Assembly: GCA_031551755.1 (NCBI GenBank)
Contig: JAVBNE010000025.1
Span: 1-64,000, forward strand
DNA from: JAVBMU01 sp031551755
GTDB taxonomy: Bacteria; Actinomycetota; Actinomycetes; Actinomycetales; Cellulomonadaceae
Length of the DNA: 64,000 bases
Reading direction: 5' to 3'
Made by a program: the position numbers and the translations under genes. This document shows, piece after piece, positions 10,501 through 18,526 of this stretch (within the stretch, counting starts at the first letter, position 1; each line of letters opens with the position of its first letter). A model generated the notes under the pieces. The model was not told the origin of the DNA and ran no database searches. It saw nothing but the letters and a program-made list of their open reading frames with translations.

Positions 10501-10681
10501 GAAGGCCAAGTTCTGGCAGGTCGGCACCACGGAGCCGGCCGCCTGGTTGCTGACCACGGCGGACGCGGAGCCGAGCCTGCAAGACGCGGGACAGCTCGGG
10601 TTCTCCGTCTACCTGTCCGGGTCGGCGACGAACGTGCCGCAGCAGGTCATGTTCGACAACCTCAGCGTGGTTGAGCCGTGA
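4577..10681 (+). CDS. Giant secreted modular protein (propeller, Fn3, 4 LamG, 4 PKD domains)
   Basis: The chosen ATG has AGGAG eight bases upstream and opens a clear Sec signal peptide (MQNLLLSPRRSVAWATS, hydrophobic core, cut after NASA). The mature 2.0-kDa-scale chain (2034 residues in total) has: residues about 50-450, six-fold repeats of the type LYVGGDISSVNGVKRSNLAAL, a delta-60/propeller-like fold; 465-560, an Fn3-like domain; 570-790, first LamG (ConA-like) domain; 791-816, a Gly/Asp/Glu linker; then three LamG-PKD modules (LamG at about 820, 1130, 1436; PKD at about 1046, 1353, 1658, each with the WDFGDG motif); a fourth PKD at 1743-1825; and a C-terminal ConA-like domain. There is no LPXTG or C-terminal membrane anchor, so it is probably released or held by glycan binding. 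LamG and PKD domains bind carbohydrate or mediate adhesion. No catalytic motif is seen. Similar architectures occur in actinobacterial surface proteins; the exact role is unknown. Confidence 0.9.
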   Translation: MQNLLLSPRRSVAWATSVAVALGMGLLVAPNASAADLLPGPAPVEQRPSTAVTADELPTVQIDKGVVWSQAVVGNTVFAGGNFSNTRPPGAAAGKNLTPRSNLLAYDIRTGDLLPFDHKVNGQVKVVRANPDGTRLYIGGTFTAVDGKPRGNIAAFDVATGALIDEFSPVISGGYVNALAPTDTSLYVGGDISSVNGVKRSNLAALTPSGVLSAWAPTTDNQVDSMVLTPGGAKVIVGGRFGTVNGSRRVGMASLDASTGASGTWLISDPNKPVKEVVRNGGASNGGIWDLSTDGTNIYGAAWAYAQNAGTLEGIFAASPADGAVVWLGNGEGDQYAVYSDGTTVYGAGHYHMLNMIGGFYNYDTPGGQHQNSTAFTAAAKGRSTAGGYWDHTGMPAPAIVHWYPRWVTGTFTGMGQAGWSIAGNSEYVSYGGEFQGVNGSAQMGLTRFARSAIAPNLSGPRESGSAWGTPTAVASPGGARVTIRSTFDRDDRDLTYELYRSGTAAPVASTVFGADLWNRQNVTLTDTSAEPGGRYTYQVKAVDSGGNSALSNTVTVTASTTPVPAYAKNVLADGASLYWRLGGSNLGQDWAGSNDGTVTGGVTSAPTGAIAGAAASVGTGSTFNGSNGSIGTKVTTVTSTTGTTELWFRSSSNSGGELIGYGSASSGASTNTYRTVYMRNDGKLTFGLNTGGVKSVATTRMAYNNGKWHHLAVTVGAKGMLVYVDGGLVGSNQGVTAAGTDPGYWRVGGDSLAGWPDRPATDYFGGDLDEFAVYGKALTKGVITAHYTTGRGEDEGQGGDGGNEGGGDNGGDDDGNAVATPADAYGSAVYASDPDFYWRFDDAANSTSVADASANLSAGRVITAPTFGAEGVIAGNAGAKFGPSTGTVIEQRVVTNPNNVTISTWFKTTTTRGGRLIGFGATSNGFSSSYDRMIYMRNDGKLDFGIWSGSARLVTSPKALNDGQWHQATGTIGADGLKLYVDGQLVGTNAAYTAGSNITGYWKVGGDWTWNSSSYYLDGILDEATVYSRTMPAAQIAELYGVAKGEIVPPMAKIEQTSAKSTFTFDGSGSTVAAGRTITSYAWDFGDGNTGTGVKPTHTYTKPGTFTVTLTVTDSNGTVGKKSTLAKYDYYASAVQSANPDFYWRFNDSPGAAVAADSSGNGSVGKLTSAPTFGAQGVIAGNAGAKFGPSSGAVTEQRAVSNPNQFTTSAWFKTTTTRGGRIIGFGTGANGNSGSYDRMIYMRNDGKLDFGIWSGSARLVTSPTALNDGQWHQVTGTLGADGLKLYVDGKLVASNAAYTAGSNITGYWKVGGDWTWNSSSQYLDGIIDEAAVYSRTMAADEVANLFSVANGEVPPSATFTSMVDGYVVNFDATGSGAAEGKTTTGLAWDFGDGTTGTGLTPTHTYTKPGVYTASLRVTDNGGLATQTSDKVSLDYYAPAVVGGDPDFYWRFEDSPGAASAVDSSSSNSAGRIVAAPAFGADGVFAGTSAARFNGSTGIITEQRAVANPNTFTTSAWFKTTSTRGGRIIGLGAGATGLSGSYDRMVYLRNDGKLDYGVNVGGTKKILSSPTALNDGKWHQVTATLSSDGQMLYIDGQLVGSNTAVTSGEKYTGYWRVGGDWTWSSSSQYLDGVIDEAAVYSRALSASEVSGLFAVANGATLPTPKFTAVMAGHTVTVDATGSTAADGKTIKSYAWDFGDGTTATGAKATRAFTEIGDFPVTLRITDSAGLSATSMKVVTVEGNHLAPKAVATATPQGLTVAFDASASTIDDEAVSATYAWDFGDGTTGTGAKVSHKYAAEGSYTATVTVTDNFGGSDKATVSVALGSKIALDTFSRTNAAGWGDAETGGAWKTDSGLSAANGQGVMTLASQGLTRNAMLTGAAAADSDTVFDIALGTPAAGGSTMVNYLVRSDSTGSYRVKVVYGPNGATSASLVKVIDGNEQFLKSANLPAGTYTPGEVVRVRFQAVGSGTTELKAKFWQVGTTEPAAWLLTTADAEPSLQDAGQLGFSVYLSGSATNVPQQVMFDNLSVVEP
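7050..9800 (+). repeat. Three tandem LamG-PKD modules of about 0.92 kb
   Basis: The segment GACTTCTACTGGCGGTTC recurs at 7082, 8000 and 8915, spacing 918 and 915 bp (306 and 305 codons). Long stretches are nearly identical in DNA, for example the identical run GCGAAATTCGGCCCGTC near 7213 and 8131, and the WTWNSSS segment near 7600, 8522 and 9440. The third copy is the most diverged. This indicates in-frame duplication of a LamG-PKD unit. Confidence 0.9.
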
Positions 10682-10700
10682 TCGGCTGACCGCTCACAGC

Positions 10701-10741
10701 GAAGCGGCCCTGGGCGACGGTCAGTCGTCCAGGGCCGCTTC
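10701..10741. terminator. Strong bidirectional hairpin terminator
   Basis: A perfect 13-bp inverted repeat (arms 10701-10713 and 10729-10741, GAAGCGGCCCTGG and complement) extends inward through CGAC/GTCG with a small loop. It lies 20 bp past the giant gene and 40 bp before the convergent fabF stop, so it can serve both. There is no long T-run, as usual in actinobacteria. Confidence 0.85.
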
Positions 10742-10781
10742 GTTTCGGAGCTGCTACGGTCGCTCCCCCCCAGTCTGTGGA

Positions 10782-11990
10782 TCAGGGACGCGAGAGCACC
10801 AGGGAGGCACTGTGTCCCCCAAAGCCGAAGGAGTTCACCACCGCGTGCTGGGCGGCGGTGGCCCGGGGCAGGTCACGCACGACATCCAACTCGATCTGCG
10901 GATCCTGTTCCTTGACGTTGATCGTCGGCGGGATGACCCGTTCGTCCAGGGCCATCACCGTGGCCAGCGCACCGAGGGCCCCCGAAGCTCCGAGCAGATG
11001 CCCGGTGGAGCTCTTGGTGGCAGTCACCGGAGGCAGTCCGGGCAGCGCCTCGTTGATCGCGGTGGCTTCATTGAGATCGCCGACGGGTGTGGACGTCCCA
11101 TGGGCGTGCACGAACCCGATGTCGTCGGCAGCCAGGCCGGCCGTCGCAAGCGCCAGGCGCATGGTGCGGGACTGGTTCGTGGGATCGCCTTTGACGATGT
11201 CGATCGCATCCGAGGTGAGAGCTGCGCCGGAGACCACCCCGTGGATGCGGGCATGCCGGGCGACCGCGTGTTCCTCGCGTTCGAGCACCAGGATGCTCGC
11301 GCCCTCACCGAGCACGAAACCGTCCCGGTTGATGTCGAAGGGGCGGGAGGCATGGCGGAAGTCGTCGTTCTTCGTCGACATCGCACGGGCGGCCGCGAAG
11401 GAGGCGAGGCCGAAGGCGCCGATCGGCGCCTCCGTGCCCCCACAGAGCACGATGTCGGCGGTCCCGGCCAGGATCATCTCCCGTCCCATCATGATGGCCT
11501 CCGCGCCCGAGGTGCAGGCGCTGACCGGTGTCCGCGCGCCCCCCCGGGCGCCCAGGTCGATGGATAACCAGGCGGCAGGGCCGTTGGCCATGAGCATGGT
11601 CACGGTATGAGGCGAAACGCGCCGCGAGCCGGCTTCGTTCAGCACCTTGTTCTGGGCGAGGGTGGTTGCCATCCCGCCTACGGCTGTCCCGACGATGACG
11701 GCAAGACGGTCGGGGTCCATGTCGGGCTGCCCGGCGTCGACCCACGCCTCACGGCCTGCCACCAGAGCGAACTGCTCAGCGCGGTCCATCCGCTTCAGTT
11801 CGCGCGTGGCAAGTCCCGCGGTGAAGTCACCGATTACATCGGCGGCGATGCGTACCGGTAGCTCGGCAGCCCAGGGCTCGGTCAACGGTCGAACGCCCGA
11901 GTCTCCGCTGAGCAGGGCCTGCCAGGTCGCATCAGCGGTCACTCCCAGCGGGGTGACGGCTCCGTAACCCGTGACGACGATGCGGGACAT
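10782..11990 (-). CDS. fabF: Beta-ketoacyl-ACP synthase II
   Basis: The 402-residue condensing enzyme elongates acyl-ACP with malonyl-ACP in type II fatty acid synthesis. The ATG at 11990 (MSRIVVTGYGAVTPLG) is chosen because GGAGG lies 5 nt upstream and it matches the usual FabF N-terminus; an upstream in-frame start would add 24 unlikely residues. The active site triad is visible: Cys in VSACTSGAEA, His in VHAHGTSTPVGD, and Lys/His in KSSTGHLLGASG. The C-terminus VVNSFGFGGHSASLVL is canonical. It stands alone, without acpP, fabD or fabG beside it, so it may be an additional, specialised KAS II rather than the housekeeping copy; that is inference. Confidence 0.95.
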   Translation of the reverse strand: MSRIVVTGYGAVTPLGVTADATWQALLSGDSGVRPLTEPWAAELPVRIAADVIGDFTAGLATRELKRMDRAEQFALVAGREAWVDAGQPDMDPDRLAVIVGTAVGGMATTLAQNKVLNEAGSRRVSPHTVTMLMANGPAAWLSIDLGARGGARTPVSACTSGAEAIMMGREMILAGTADIVLCGGTEAPIGAFGLASFAAARAMSTKNDDFRHASRPFDINRDGFVLGEGASILVLEREEHAVARHARIHGVVSGAALTSDAIDIVKGDPTNQSRTMRLALATAGLAADDIGFVHAHGTSTPVGDLNEATAINEALPGLPPVTATKSSTGHLLGASGALGALATVMALDERVIPPTINVKEQDPQIELDVVRDLPRATAAQHAVVNSFGFGGHSASLVLSRP

Positions 11991-12090
11991 TGATACCTCC
12001 CGATAGGTGAAGCTTGCTGGCCCAAACGCTGCGGTAGGTACCATGTTGCCAGATAAAGGCAAAAATTACACTGAGGCAGGCAAAGCTGGA

Positions 12091-15000
12091 TTATGGCGCT
12101 TTCGTACCCGAACTGCTTCTCGTCGCCGGAGACTGCGCGATCACGGCGCGGATGCGCTTCTCGCTGATGGTCCCGTAGGTACCCAGTTGTTGCGCGAACA
12201 GTGAGACGCGGAGCTCAGCGAGGAGCCACGGTACCTCCGCCAAGTGCCCGGCAGCCGTTGGGTCGGTGATGGTCAACGCCTTCGTATAGGCCTCTTCCAC
12301 GTCATGGATTCGCCAAGCGAGCTCCGCATCCCGGGAGGCGTTGCTGGTCGCCTTCTCCAGTCGCATCGAGGCCGCCCGCAGGTATCGCGTCAGATGGCCC
12401 AACCGCAGGGGCGGCGTCGCCGAGATGAACCCGTCGTAGATGAGTGCGCCGAGCTCATCGCGCAGGTCGGTCACGGTGTTGAGGAGGGTCAGGCTGGCGG
12501 CGGCGCGGATCTCGCCATCGAGCACGCGCGCCGCGGTCAGGGCCGCGACCACATGCCCGACGACGGTGTGTACTTGATCCTCTAGGCGCTCGCGGACGTG
12601 GACGAGCGCTGCCTGGTACTCCTCGGCGGTCCTGATCCGGGCGGCGTCGTGGCCGGAGCCGGAGCCGCTCGCTCCGACGGCTGGTGTCGGCCCACCCGGC
12701 GCCGAGGGGTCGCCGGAGGTCAGTGCGATGACTGCCGCGAGTTGGAGGTCGGCGACGAGGGCCTCCGTCGTCCGATACGGGCTTGCCCCGAGAGTCAGCG
12801 CCTGCTGGCCCGTCCATCGGCTGGTGATGCGGGCCGTGGGGAGAGCGGTTTCGGTCAACAGGAGGCGACGGATGCCCCGGGCGTGTTCGCGGTCGTGGAC
12901 CGAGCTGTCGGACAACACCCGCAGCGCCGCCACCGGGTTCCCCCGGGCGTCTTGTTCCTCGACGATCGCGGGGAATCCGCGCACGACCATGCCGTGGCCC
13001 AGGTCCGTGCCGACCTCCGTCGGCAGTGCGCCGTCGACGGTTGAGGGCCACGTGGTGAGTACCGGGACCTCCGCGATGAGTGCCACCGTGTGCGCGGGTG
13101 CTGGCTGCGCTGCGGATGCCGGCTGTGCGGTCTCGTCGGCCGGGCGTCCGTTCGGTGGCAGACCCGGCCCAGGGCGCCCCTGCCCCGGACTGCCCGTGGC
13201 GACTGGTGGGGCCGATGCCGGACCTGCCGCGGCGTCGGCACGGGCTGTCGCCGCCTGTGCCTCCCTCAGGGCCTGCCCGACGGCGCCCTTGACCGCTGCC
13301 CGGACCGCGGCCTGCGATTGTGGCGCGAGCTGTCGGTGCAGGGCGGCCAGGTCGCGGGAGGTATCCAGAACCACCGTCGTCCCCCGCTGGCCGCGCTGCT
13401 CCTCCACCTGAAACGTCATGCGGAGGTGGGCGGGTAGCCGTTCGATGCGCTCGGCGGTCCATACCTCCGGGGGGATGTCGACGCCGCGCACCGCCCGAAC
13501 CGCCCGGGTGAAGGCCGTCTGGAAGGGCTCGGCCATATCCCCGGCGCGGGCGATGTCCGCCCAGGCAGGAGTGTTTTCCCGGAGCCACTGTGCGACATCG
13601 CGGGCGACGTCGGGGGCCGGGACGAGCTGCACCCGGACGGGTTTGGGCAAGGAGCGGATGGTGGCGACCGTCAGCTCGTCGAGCAAGCCAGGCACCATCC
13701 AGTCGAAACCGTCCGCGCTCACCCGGTTGAGCACCGCGATGGGGATGTGCACCGTCACCCCGTCGGCCTGCGAGCCGGGTTCGAACTGATAGGTCAGCGG
13801 CAGGCTCAGCTCGCCGTGTGGCCACTGGGTGGGGAACGCCTCCGTGTCGATGCCGTCGGCCTGCGGAAGGAGCAGATCCAACGTGAAGGTCAGCAACTCC
13901 GGTTCGCGGCGCCGGGCGCCCTTCCACCAGGTATCGAAATGGCGGGCCGAGACGATGTCGGTGGGGAGCCGCTCGTCGTAGAAGGCGAACAGGGCATCGT
14001 CGTCGATGACCAGGCCGCGTTGCCGTGACCGGGCGGCCAACTCCTCGGCCTCCGCCAGCAGCCGCTGGTTGTCGTGGAAGAACCGATGTGGCGTGGTCCA
14101 TTCACCCTCGACCAGCGCATGCCGGATGAACAGCTCCCGGGCGCCCTCGGGGTCCACCCGGGCGAACAGCACCTTGCGGTCGGTCACGATCGGCAGCCCG
14201 TAGAGCAGCACCTTCTCCCGCACGATCGCGGCGCCCTGTTTCGTCGACCAGTGCGGTTCCGAGTAGACGTGCCGCGCCAGCGGACCGGCGGCTTCCTCGG
14301 CCCATTCCGGGCGGATGCGGGCGACGTCGCGGGCCCACAGCCGGCTCGTTTCCACCAACTCGCCGGCCATGATCCACGCGGGTGGCTTCTTGGACAGCGG
14401 CGAACCGGGGAATATCGCGAACCGTGCATTACGCGGGCCGAGGTACTCGTTGCGGGCTTGCTTGGCGGCCCGGCGCAGCGCCTTCTCCCGGGCCTGGCCA
14501 CGCAGGTGGGCGACCGAGGACGCCTTCACCTCGCCGGTGTCCTGCATGCCGAGCTGGGAGAGCAGGCCGGTCAGGATCGCCCGGTGGATGGTGTCGCCGT
14601 CACCGGCCGGGCGGTAGGCCATGTCGATGCCGAGCGGGGCGGCCATCTCCCGGAGCTGGGCGACGACGTCCTGCCATTCCCGGACCCGCAGGAAGTTGAT
14701 GTACTCCCCCTTGCACAGCCGGCGGAAGGCTGATGAGGACAACTCCCGCTGGTTCTCGCGCAGGTACTCCCAGAGGGCGAGATAGGTGAGGAAATCCGAG
14801 GTTGGGTCGGCGAATCGGCGATGCAGCTCGTCGGCTTGGGCGCGGAACTCGGCCGGGCGCTCGCGAGGATCCTGGATGGACAGGGCGGCGGCGATGATCG
14901 CCACCTCCCGGGCTACGCCGAGCCGGCCCGCTTCCCAGATCATTCGGGCCAACCGGGGGTCCATGGGGAGCTGGGCGAGTGCGCGCCCGATCTCGGTGAG

Positions 15001-16662
15001 ACGGGTGGCGGGCCGGGACGCCGTGGTTGCCGCTGGGCCCCCGGCGCGCACCGCGTCCCTGGCGGCGCTACTCGCATCCCCGGCCGGGGCCGGCCGACCG
15101 GTCTCGAGGGCGCCCAGTTCGGTGAGCAGCGCCACCCCGTCGCGGATCGCCCGGGTGTCCGGTGGTTCGACGAAGGGAAACTTGGCGACCTCGTCGGGGG
15201 AGGCGACCACCCCGACGGAGATCATTTGCAGCAACACTGAGGCGAGTGAGGTCCGCAGGATCTCGGGTTCGGTGAACTCCGGGCGGGACTCGAAGTCGGC
15301 CGCCGAGTACAGCCGGATGGCCACGCCGTCGGCCACCCGACCGGATCGGCCCGACCGCTGGTTCGCGCTGGCCTGGGAGATCGCCTCGATCGGCAGCCGC
15401 TGGACCTTGGTCGCCTTGGAGTACCGGGAGATCCGGGCGGTCCCGGGGTCGACGACGTAGTGGATACCCGGCACGGTCAGCGAGGTCTCGGCGACATTCG
15501 TCGCGAGCACGATCCGGCGTGCGGTGTGGGGCTGGAAAACCCGGTGCTGTTCGGCGGCGGAGAGGCGGGCGTAGAGCGGCACGATCTCGACGTGGTCGGG
15601 GTGCCGGGCGTCGCGGGCGCGGTCCTTGAGGTGGCCGGCGAGGGCGTCGGCGGCATCGTGGATTTCGCGTTCGCCGGAGAGGAAGACCAGGATGTCGCCG
15701 GGGCCGATGGCCATCAGCTCGTCGCAGGCCTCGACGATGCCGGTCATCAGGTCCTTCTCCAACGCCTTGCCCTTGGCCGGCCGTCGTGGGCTGCCACTGG
15801 CCGTGCCGGTGGCTTCGAGCGCTTCCGGGGTCAGCGGGCGATAACGGATCTCGACGGGGTAGGTGCGGCCGGTGACCTCGACGACGGGGGCCTTCGTGGG
15901 TAGGGCCGCGACCACGAGGTCCGGTGCCCCGCCGATCTCGGCGAGCCGGGCGGGTGAGAAATGCAGGGCGAATCGCTCGGAGTCGATGGTCGCCGAGGTG
16001 ATGATCAGCTTGAGGTCCGGCCGCCCGGGCAGCAGGCGGGAGAGGTAGCCGAGCAGGAAGTCGATATTCAGGGATCGTTCGTGGGCCTCGTCGATCACGA
16101 TCGTGTCGTAGGCCAGGAGCTTGGGGTCGCGTTGGATCTGTGCGAGCAGGATCCCGTCGGTCATGACTTTGATCAGGGTGCCCTGCGACGAGGTGTCGGT
16201 GAACCGCACCTGGTAGCCGACGACGCCACCGAGGGGGACGCCGATTTCCTCCGCGATGCGTTCGGCGACGGTCCGGGCCGCGATGCGCCGTGGTTGGGTG
16301 TGGCCGATCTGCCCGGCCCGGCCCCGGCCGAGATCCAGCAGGATCTTCGGGAGCTGGGTGGTCTTCCCCGAACCGGTCTCGCCGGCCACGATGACGACCT
16401 GGTGGTCCCGGATGGCGGTCGCGATGTCGTCCCGGCGCGCGGAGACGGGCAGCTGTTCGGGGTAGGTGATCGGGGGAACCGCGACGGCCGCCCGTGCAGT
16501 CGCCTGCCGGTCGAGGGTGGCGCGGCTGACCTCGCGGGTCTGTGGTGGAGTGCGGCGCCGTTTGCCCCGCCGCCGGCCGGCGGAAGCTGCCCCGGCAGGA
16601 GGTGCCGCGGCCTTCGGCTGGTCGGGGTGGGGTTCGGGGCTCACGAGCACCCATTCTCTCAA
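12091..16662 (-). CDS. hrpA: ATP-dependent RNA helicase, HrpA type (DEAH box)
   Basis: This 1523-residue DEAH helicase unwinds RNA and acts on stalled ribosomes or mRNA in characterised homologues. It shows motif I GETGSGKTTQLPK, motif II IDEAHERS, motif III SATID, motif VI QRSGRSGRV, then the HA2/OB region and the long C-terminal DUF3418-type domain typical of HrpA. The N-terminal about 60 residues are basic and low complexity. A Pro/Ala-rich spacer sits within the C-terminal part (about 13080-13290), making it longer than the 1300-residue E. coli protein. The first in-frame start is a TTG; GTGs 4 and 6 codons later are equally possible and none has a strong ribosome site. It lies about 100 bp upstream of fabF on the same strand. 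Confidence 0.94.
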   Translation of the reverse strand: MREWVLVSPEPHPDQPKAAAPPAGAASAGRRRGKRRRTPPQTREVSRATLDRQATARAAVAVPPITYPEQLPVSARRDDIATAIRDHQVVIVAGETGSGKTTQLPKILLDLGRGRAGQIGHTQPRRIAARTVAERIAEEIGVPLGGVVGYQVRFTDTSSQGTLIKVMTDGILLAQIQRDPKLLAYDTIVIDEAHERSLNIDFLLGYLSRLLPGRPDLKLIITSATIDSERFALHFSPARLAEIGGAPDLVVAALPTKAPVVEVTGRTYPVEIRYRPLTPEALEATGTASGSPRRPAKGKALEKDLMTGIVEACDELMAIGPGDILVFLSGEREIHDAADALAGHLKDRARDARHPDHVEIVPLYARLSAAEQHRVFQPHTARRIVLATNVAETSLTVPGIHYVVDPGTARISRYSKATKVQRLPIEAISQASANQRSGRSGRVADGVAIRLYSAADFESRPEFTEPEILRTSLASVLLQMISVGVVASPDEVAKFPFVEPPDTRAIRDGVALLTELGALETGRPAPAGDASSAARDAVRAGGPAATTASRPATRLTEIGRALAQLPMDPRLARMIWEAGRLGVAREVAIIAAALSIQDPRERPAEFRAQADELHRRFADPTSDFLTYLALWEYLRENQRELSSSAFRRLCKGEYINFLRVREWQDVVAQLREMAAPLGIDMAYRPAGDGDTIHRAILTGLLSQLGMQDTGEVKASSVAHLRGQAREKALRRAAKQARNEYLGPRNARFAIFPGSPLSKKPPAWIMAGELVETSRLWARDVARIRPEWAEEAAGPLARHVYSEPHWSTKQGAAIVREKVLLYGLPIVTDRKVLFARVDPEGARELFIRHALVEGEWTTPHRFFHDNQRLLAEAEELAARSRQRGLVIDDDALFAFYDERLPTDIVSARHFDTWWKGARRREPELLTFTLDLLLPQADGIDTEAFPTQWPHGELSLPLTYQFEPGSQADGVTVHIPIAVLNRVSADGFDWMVPGLLDELTVATIRSLPKPVRVQLVPAPDVARDVAQWLRENTPAWADIARAGDMAEPFQTAFTRAVRAVRGVDIPPEVWTAERIERLPAHLRMTFQVEEQRGQRGTTVVLDTSRDLAALHRQLAPQSQAAVRAAVKGAVGQALREAQAATARADAAAGPASAPPVATGSPGQGRPGPGLPPNGRPADETAQPASAAQPAPAHTVALIAEVPVLTTWPSTVDGALPTEVGTDLGHGMVVRGFPAIVEEQDARGNPVAALRVLSDSSVHDREHARGIRRLLLTETALPTARITSRWTGQQALTLGASPYRTTEALVADLQLAAVIALTSGDPSAPGGPTPAVGASGSGSGHDAARIRTAEEYQAALVHVRERLEDQVHTVVGHVVAALTAARVLDGEIRAAASLTLLNTVTDLRDELGALIYDGFISATPPLRLGHLTRYLRAASMRLEKATSNASRDAELAWRIHDVEEAYTKALTITDPTAAGHLAEVPWLLAELRVSLFAQQLGTYGTISEKRIRAVIAQSPATRSSSGTKAP

Positions 16663-16743
16663 GCCGGTGCAAGCGCAATTCCTCGGCCAGGGGGAGTCTG
16701 CCGCCCTGGTGTGCTCGTTCGCATTCTTGGAGTGCGGCGGTGA

Positions 16744-17265
16744 TCAGCCGACGACGTTGAGCGTCTCGCCGCGCATATCGTTGAGGTGGTCCTGCAACCC
16801 CCGCAGAAAGCCGGTGATCTCGGAATCAGCGTTGGCCGCCAGGTCGGTGACGAAACGTACCTGGGCGACGGCGGCGTCGAGGGCAACCTGGGCGTCGGCG
16901 AGCGTTGCCGATGCACGTTCCGGGGTATTCGAAGCTGCGGCGTCGAGTGCGGCCGTGGCCTGATCGGTGGCGGCTTTCGCCGACTCCACCGCGCTGCGCA
17001 CCTCGGCACGGAGGGTCGGTGGAAGGGCCGCGAGCCGAGTGTCCAGCCGACCGATGTCATCGCCGATCACACCGGCCTGAGAGCGGGCGTCAGCGATGTA
17101 GCGGTCGACATCGGGTGTTGAATACCCGACCAGCGGAACCGTGATCGAGAGCGCGAGCATACTCGCCGTGGAGGTCAAGCGTGACGCGCAGGTGTGAGCC
17201 GGTGGACCCGGTGAATCCGGGAAGGACTCTGCGGTGGTGGTGTTGCCGACTGTCGTCGCTGACAT
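16744..17265 (-). CDS. Hypothetical protein with hydrophobic N-terminal segment and helical domain
   Basis: I do not recognise this 173-residue protein. A short polar N-terminus is followed by a hydrophobic stretch near residues 28-48 (TSTASMLALSITVPLVGYS), possibly a signal peptide or single anchor. The rest is Ala-rich and strongly helical (RSAVESAKAATDQATAALDAAAS, heptad-like), resembling a coiled coil, which would lie outside the membrane. Codon use is GC3-rich like its neighbours, supporting a real gene. It sits 80 bp upstream of hrpA on the same strand and could share its transcript. Confidence 0.6.
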   Translation of the reverse strand: MSATTVGNTTTAESFPDSPGPPAHTCASRLTSTASMLALSITVPLVGYSTPDVDRYIADARSQAGVIGDDIGRLDTRLAALPPTLRAEVRSAVESAKAATDQATAALDAAASNTPERASATLADAQVALDAAVAQVRFVTDLAANADSEITGFLRGLQDHLNDMRGETLNVVG

Positions 17266-17466
17266 GACTCCATTGTGGAGGGTTTCGCCCCGGACGCTTG
17301 GCGAAACGAGGGTTGATTATGTGAAGACTTGCAATCGGGATGCCAGCAGCCTGGTGTGGGATCTGTTCGTTGTCCGGACAATACGCACACACGTATCCGA
17401 AGTATGCCGATCCCCCGACGCCTGACCTCGCGCGGAATCCCACGGAGGCGCGGCGTCGGGATGTGC

Positions 17467-18384
17467 TCAGTCCTTGGGGGCGTGCACCACTGCTACCGGA
17501 CCGGTCGCGTGATGCAGGATCGTCTGGCTGACCGAACCGAGCAGGATGCCGCGGATGTCTCCGCGCCCCCGTGAACCGACCACGGTGAGCGCGGCGCCTT
17601 CGGATTCATCGATCAGTGCGTGGGCGGGTGACCGGTCGGAGGCCACCGTCTTGATGGAGACCTTCTCGTGATTGATGTTCCGCACTCGGGAAAGGGCCTC
17701 GGTAATGGTCGCCTCGGCTTCCTTCCGCGCATCCTCCTGAAGAGCGAGGGAGTACTCCGCGACCTCGGCTTTGACCGCGCCGTGCAGCGCCTGGACGGCG
17801 GATACCACGATGAGTTCGCAGTTCCGGCGAGCGGATTCGTCAAGCGCGAAGAGCAGGGCGGCGTCTCCGTGTGGGGAGCCGTCCACCCCGACGACAACGT
17901 GGCCGGAGCCACGATGTGGGGGGTCCTCCACATCAGTGCTGTCACCGGGCGGTACCACGATCACAGGAACGGATGATCGTGCGGCCAACCTGGTGCTGAC
18001 CGAACCGAAGAAGGCGGACCCGAGCGAACCGAGGCCCCGGGTGCCGACCACCAGGAGGTCGGCATTGGCACCCTCAGCGAGCAGAATGTCCGCCGGGGCG
18101 CCCGCGAAAACCTTCGTCCGTAACCGGACGTCGGGGTTCAGCCGCTTGGCACGATCGGCGGCAGCATCGACGAGCGCCCAGGTCCGTTCAAGTAACTCGT
18201 CGTCTTGGGGGTAGTAGGCCATGCCCACGAAGGGCGTTGCGATCACCGGCTCGTAGAGCACGGCCAGGATCTCAAGTTCGGCGGCTCGATCTGCTGCCTC
18301 GTAGACGGCCCAGTCGAGTGCTCGACCGCTATTGGTGGAACCATCGACACCGACGACCACGGTGGACAGTGAGCTGGACGCCAT
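17467..18384 (-). CDS. Tandem universal stress protein (two UspA domains)
   Basis: The 305-residue cytoplasmic protein contains two UspA folds. Domain 1 (residues about 7-150) begins STVVVGVDGSTNSGRALDWA and has the nucleotide loop GTRGLGSLGSAFFGSVS; domain 2 (about 160-303) begins GHVVVGVDGSPHGDAALLF and has GSRGRGDIRGILLGSVS. The G-x2-G-x9-G-[ST] pattern of ATP-binding Usps is present in both. The ATG at 18384 is preferred over longer in-frame extensions because it starts exactly at the fold and has GGGAG upstream. It is divergent from a DosR-like regulator and shares its intergenic region with a GGAC-N4-GTCC palindrome. In mycobacteria many tandem Usp genes belong to the DosR regulon; the same is inferred here. 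Confidence 0.93.
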   Translation of the reverse strand: MASSSLSTVVVGVDGSTNSGRALDWAVYEAADRAAELEILAVLYEPVIATPFVGMAYYPQDDELLERTWALVDAAADRAKRLNPDVRLRTKVFAGAPADILLAEGANADLLVVGTRGLGSLGSAFFGSVSTRLAARSSVPVIVVPPGDSTDVEDPPHRGSGHVVVGVDGSPHGDAALLFALDESARRNCELIVVSAVQALHGAVKAEVAEYSLALQEDARKEAEATITEALSRVRNINHEKVSIKTVASDRSPAHALIDESEGAALTVVGSRGRGDIRGILLGSVSQTILHHATGPVAVVHAPKD

Positions 18385-18474
18385 CGTTATCACGCTCCCG
18401 AGGTTGATTTCGGCTACTTCATGAGTATCGCGACGAAGGATGATCGCGCATCGGCTCCTTCTCCCAGAGCGTGA

Positions 18475-18486
18475 GGACCTAGGTCC
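18475..18486. promoter_or_regulatory. Candidate DosR-type box between usp and dosR-like genes
   Basis: The perfect 12-bp palindrome GGACCTAGGTCC lies in the 142-bp intergenic region of the divergent stress-protein and DosR-like genes. It has the half-site GGAC, four bases, GTCC, the same geometry as the core of the mycobacterial DosR box (GGGAC-N4-GTCCC); the right flank adds another C. Centre is about 90 bp from the stress-protein start and 45 bp from the regulator start. Confidence 0.6.
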
Positions 18487-18526
18487 CGTGTGCTCGAGTA
18501 CCGCGTGGGTCCGATAGGTTCTTGCC

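Noticed and set aside
9281..10582. Antisense 433-codon frame opposite the end of the giant gene
   Set aside because: Arg/Gly-rich shadow without a domain, crossing conserved PKD coding sequence.
12455..16678. Large alternative frames (548 and 536 codons) within hrpA
   Set aside because: They overlap the helicase in another frame and are Arg/Pro/Gly-rich with no motif.
16662..16678. Alternative start assignments for hrpA
   Set aside because: TTG, GTG and GTG starts are all possible and none has a distinct ribosome site, so no separate feature is claimed.
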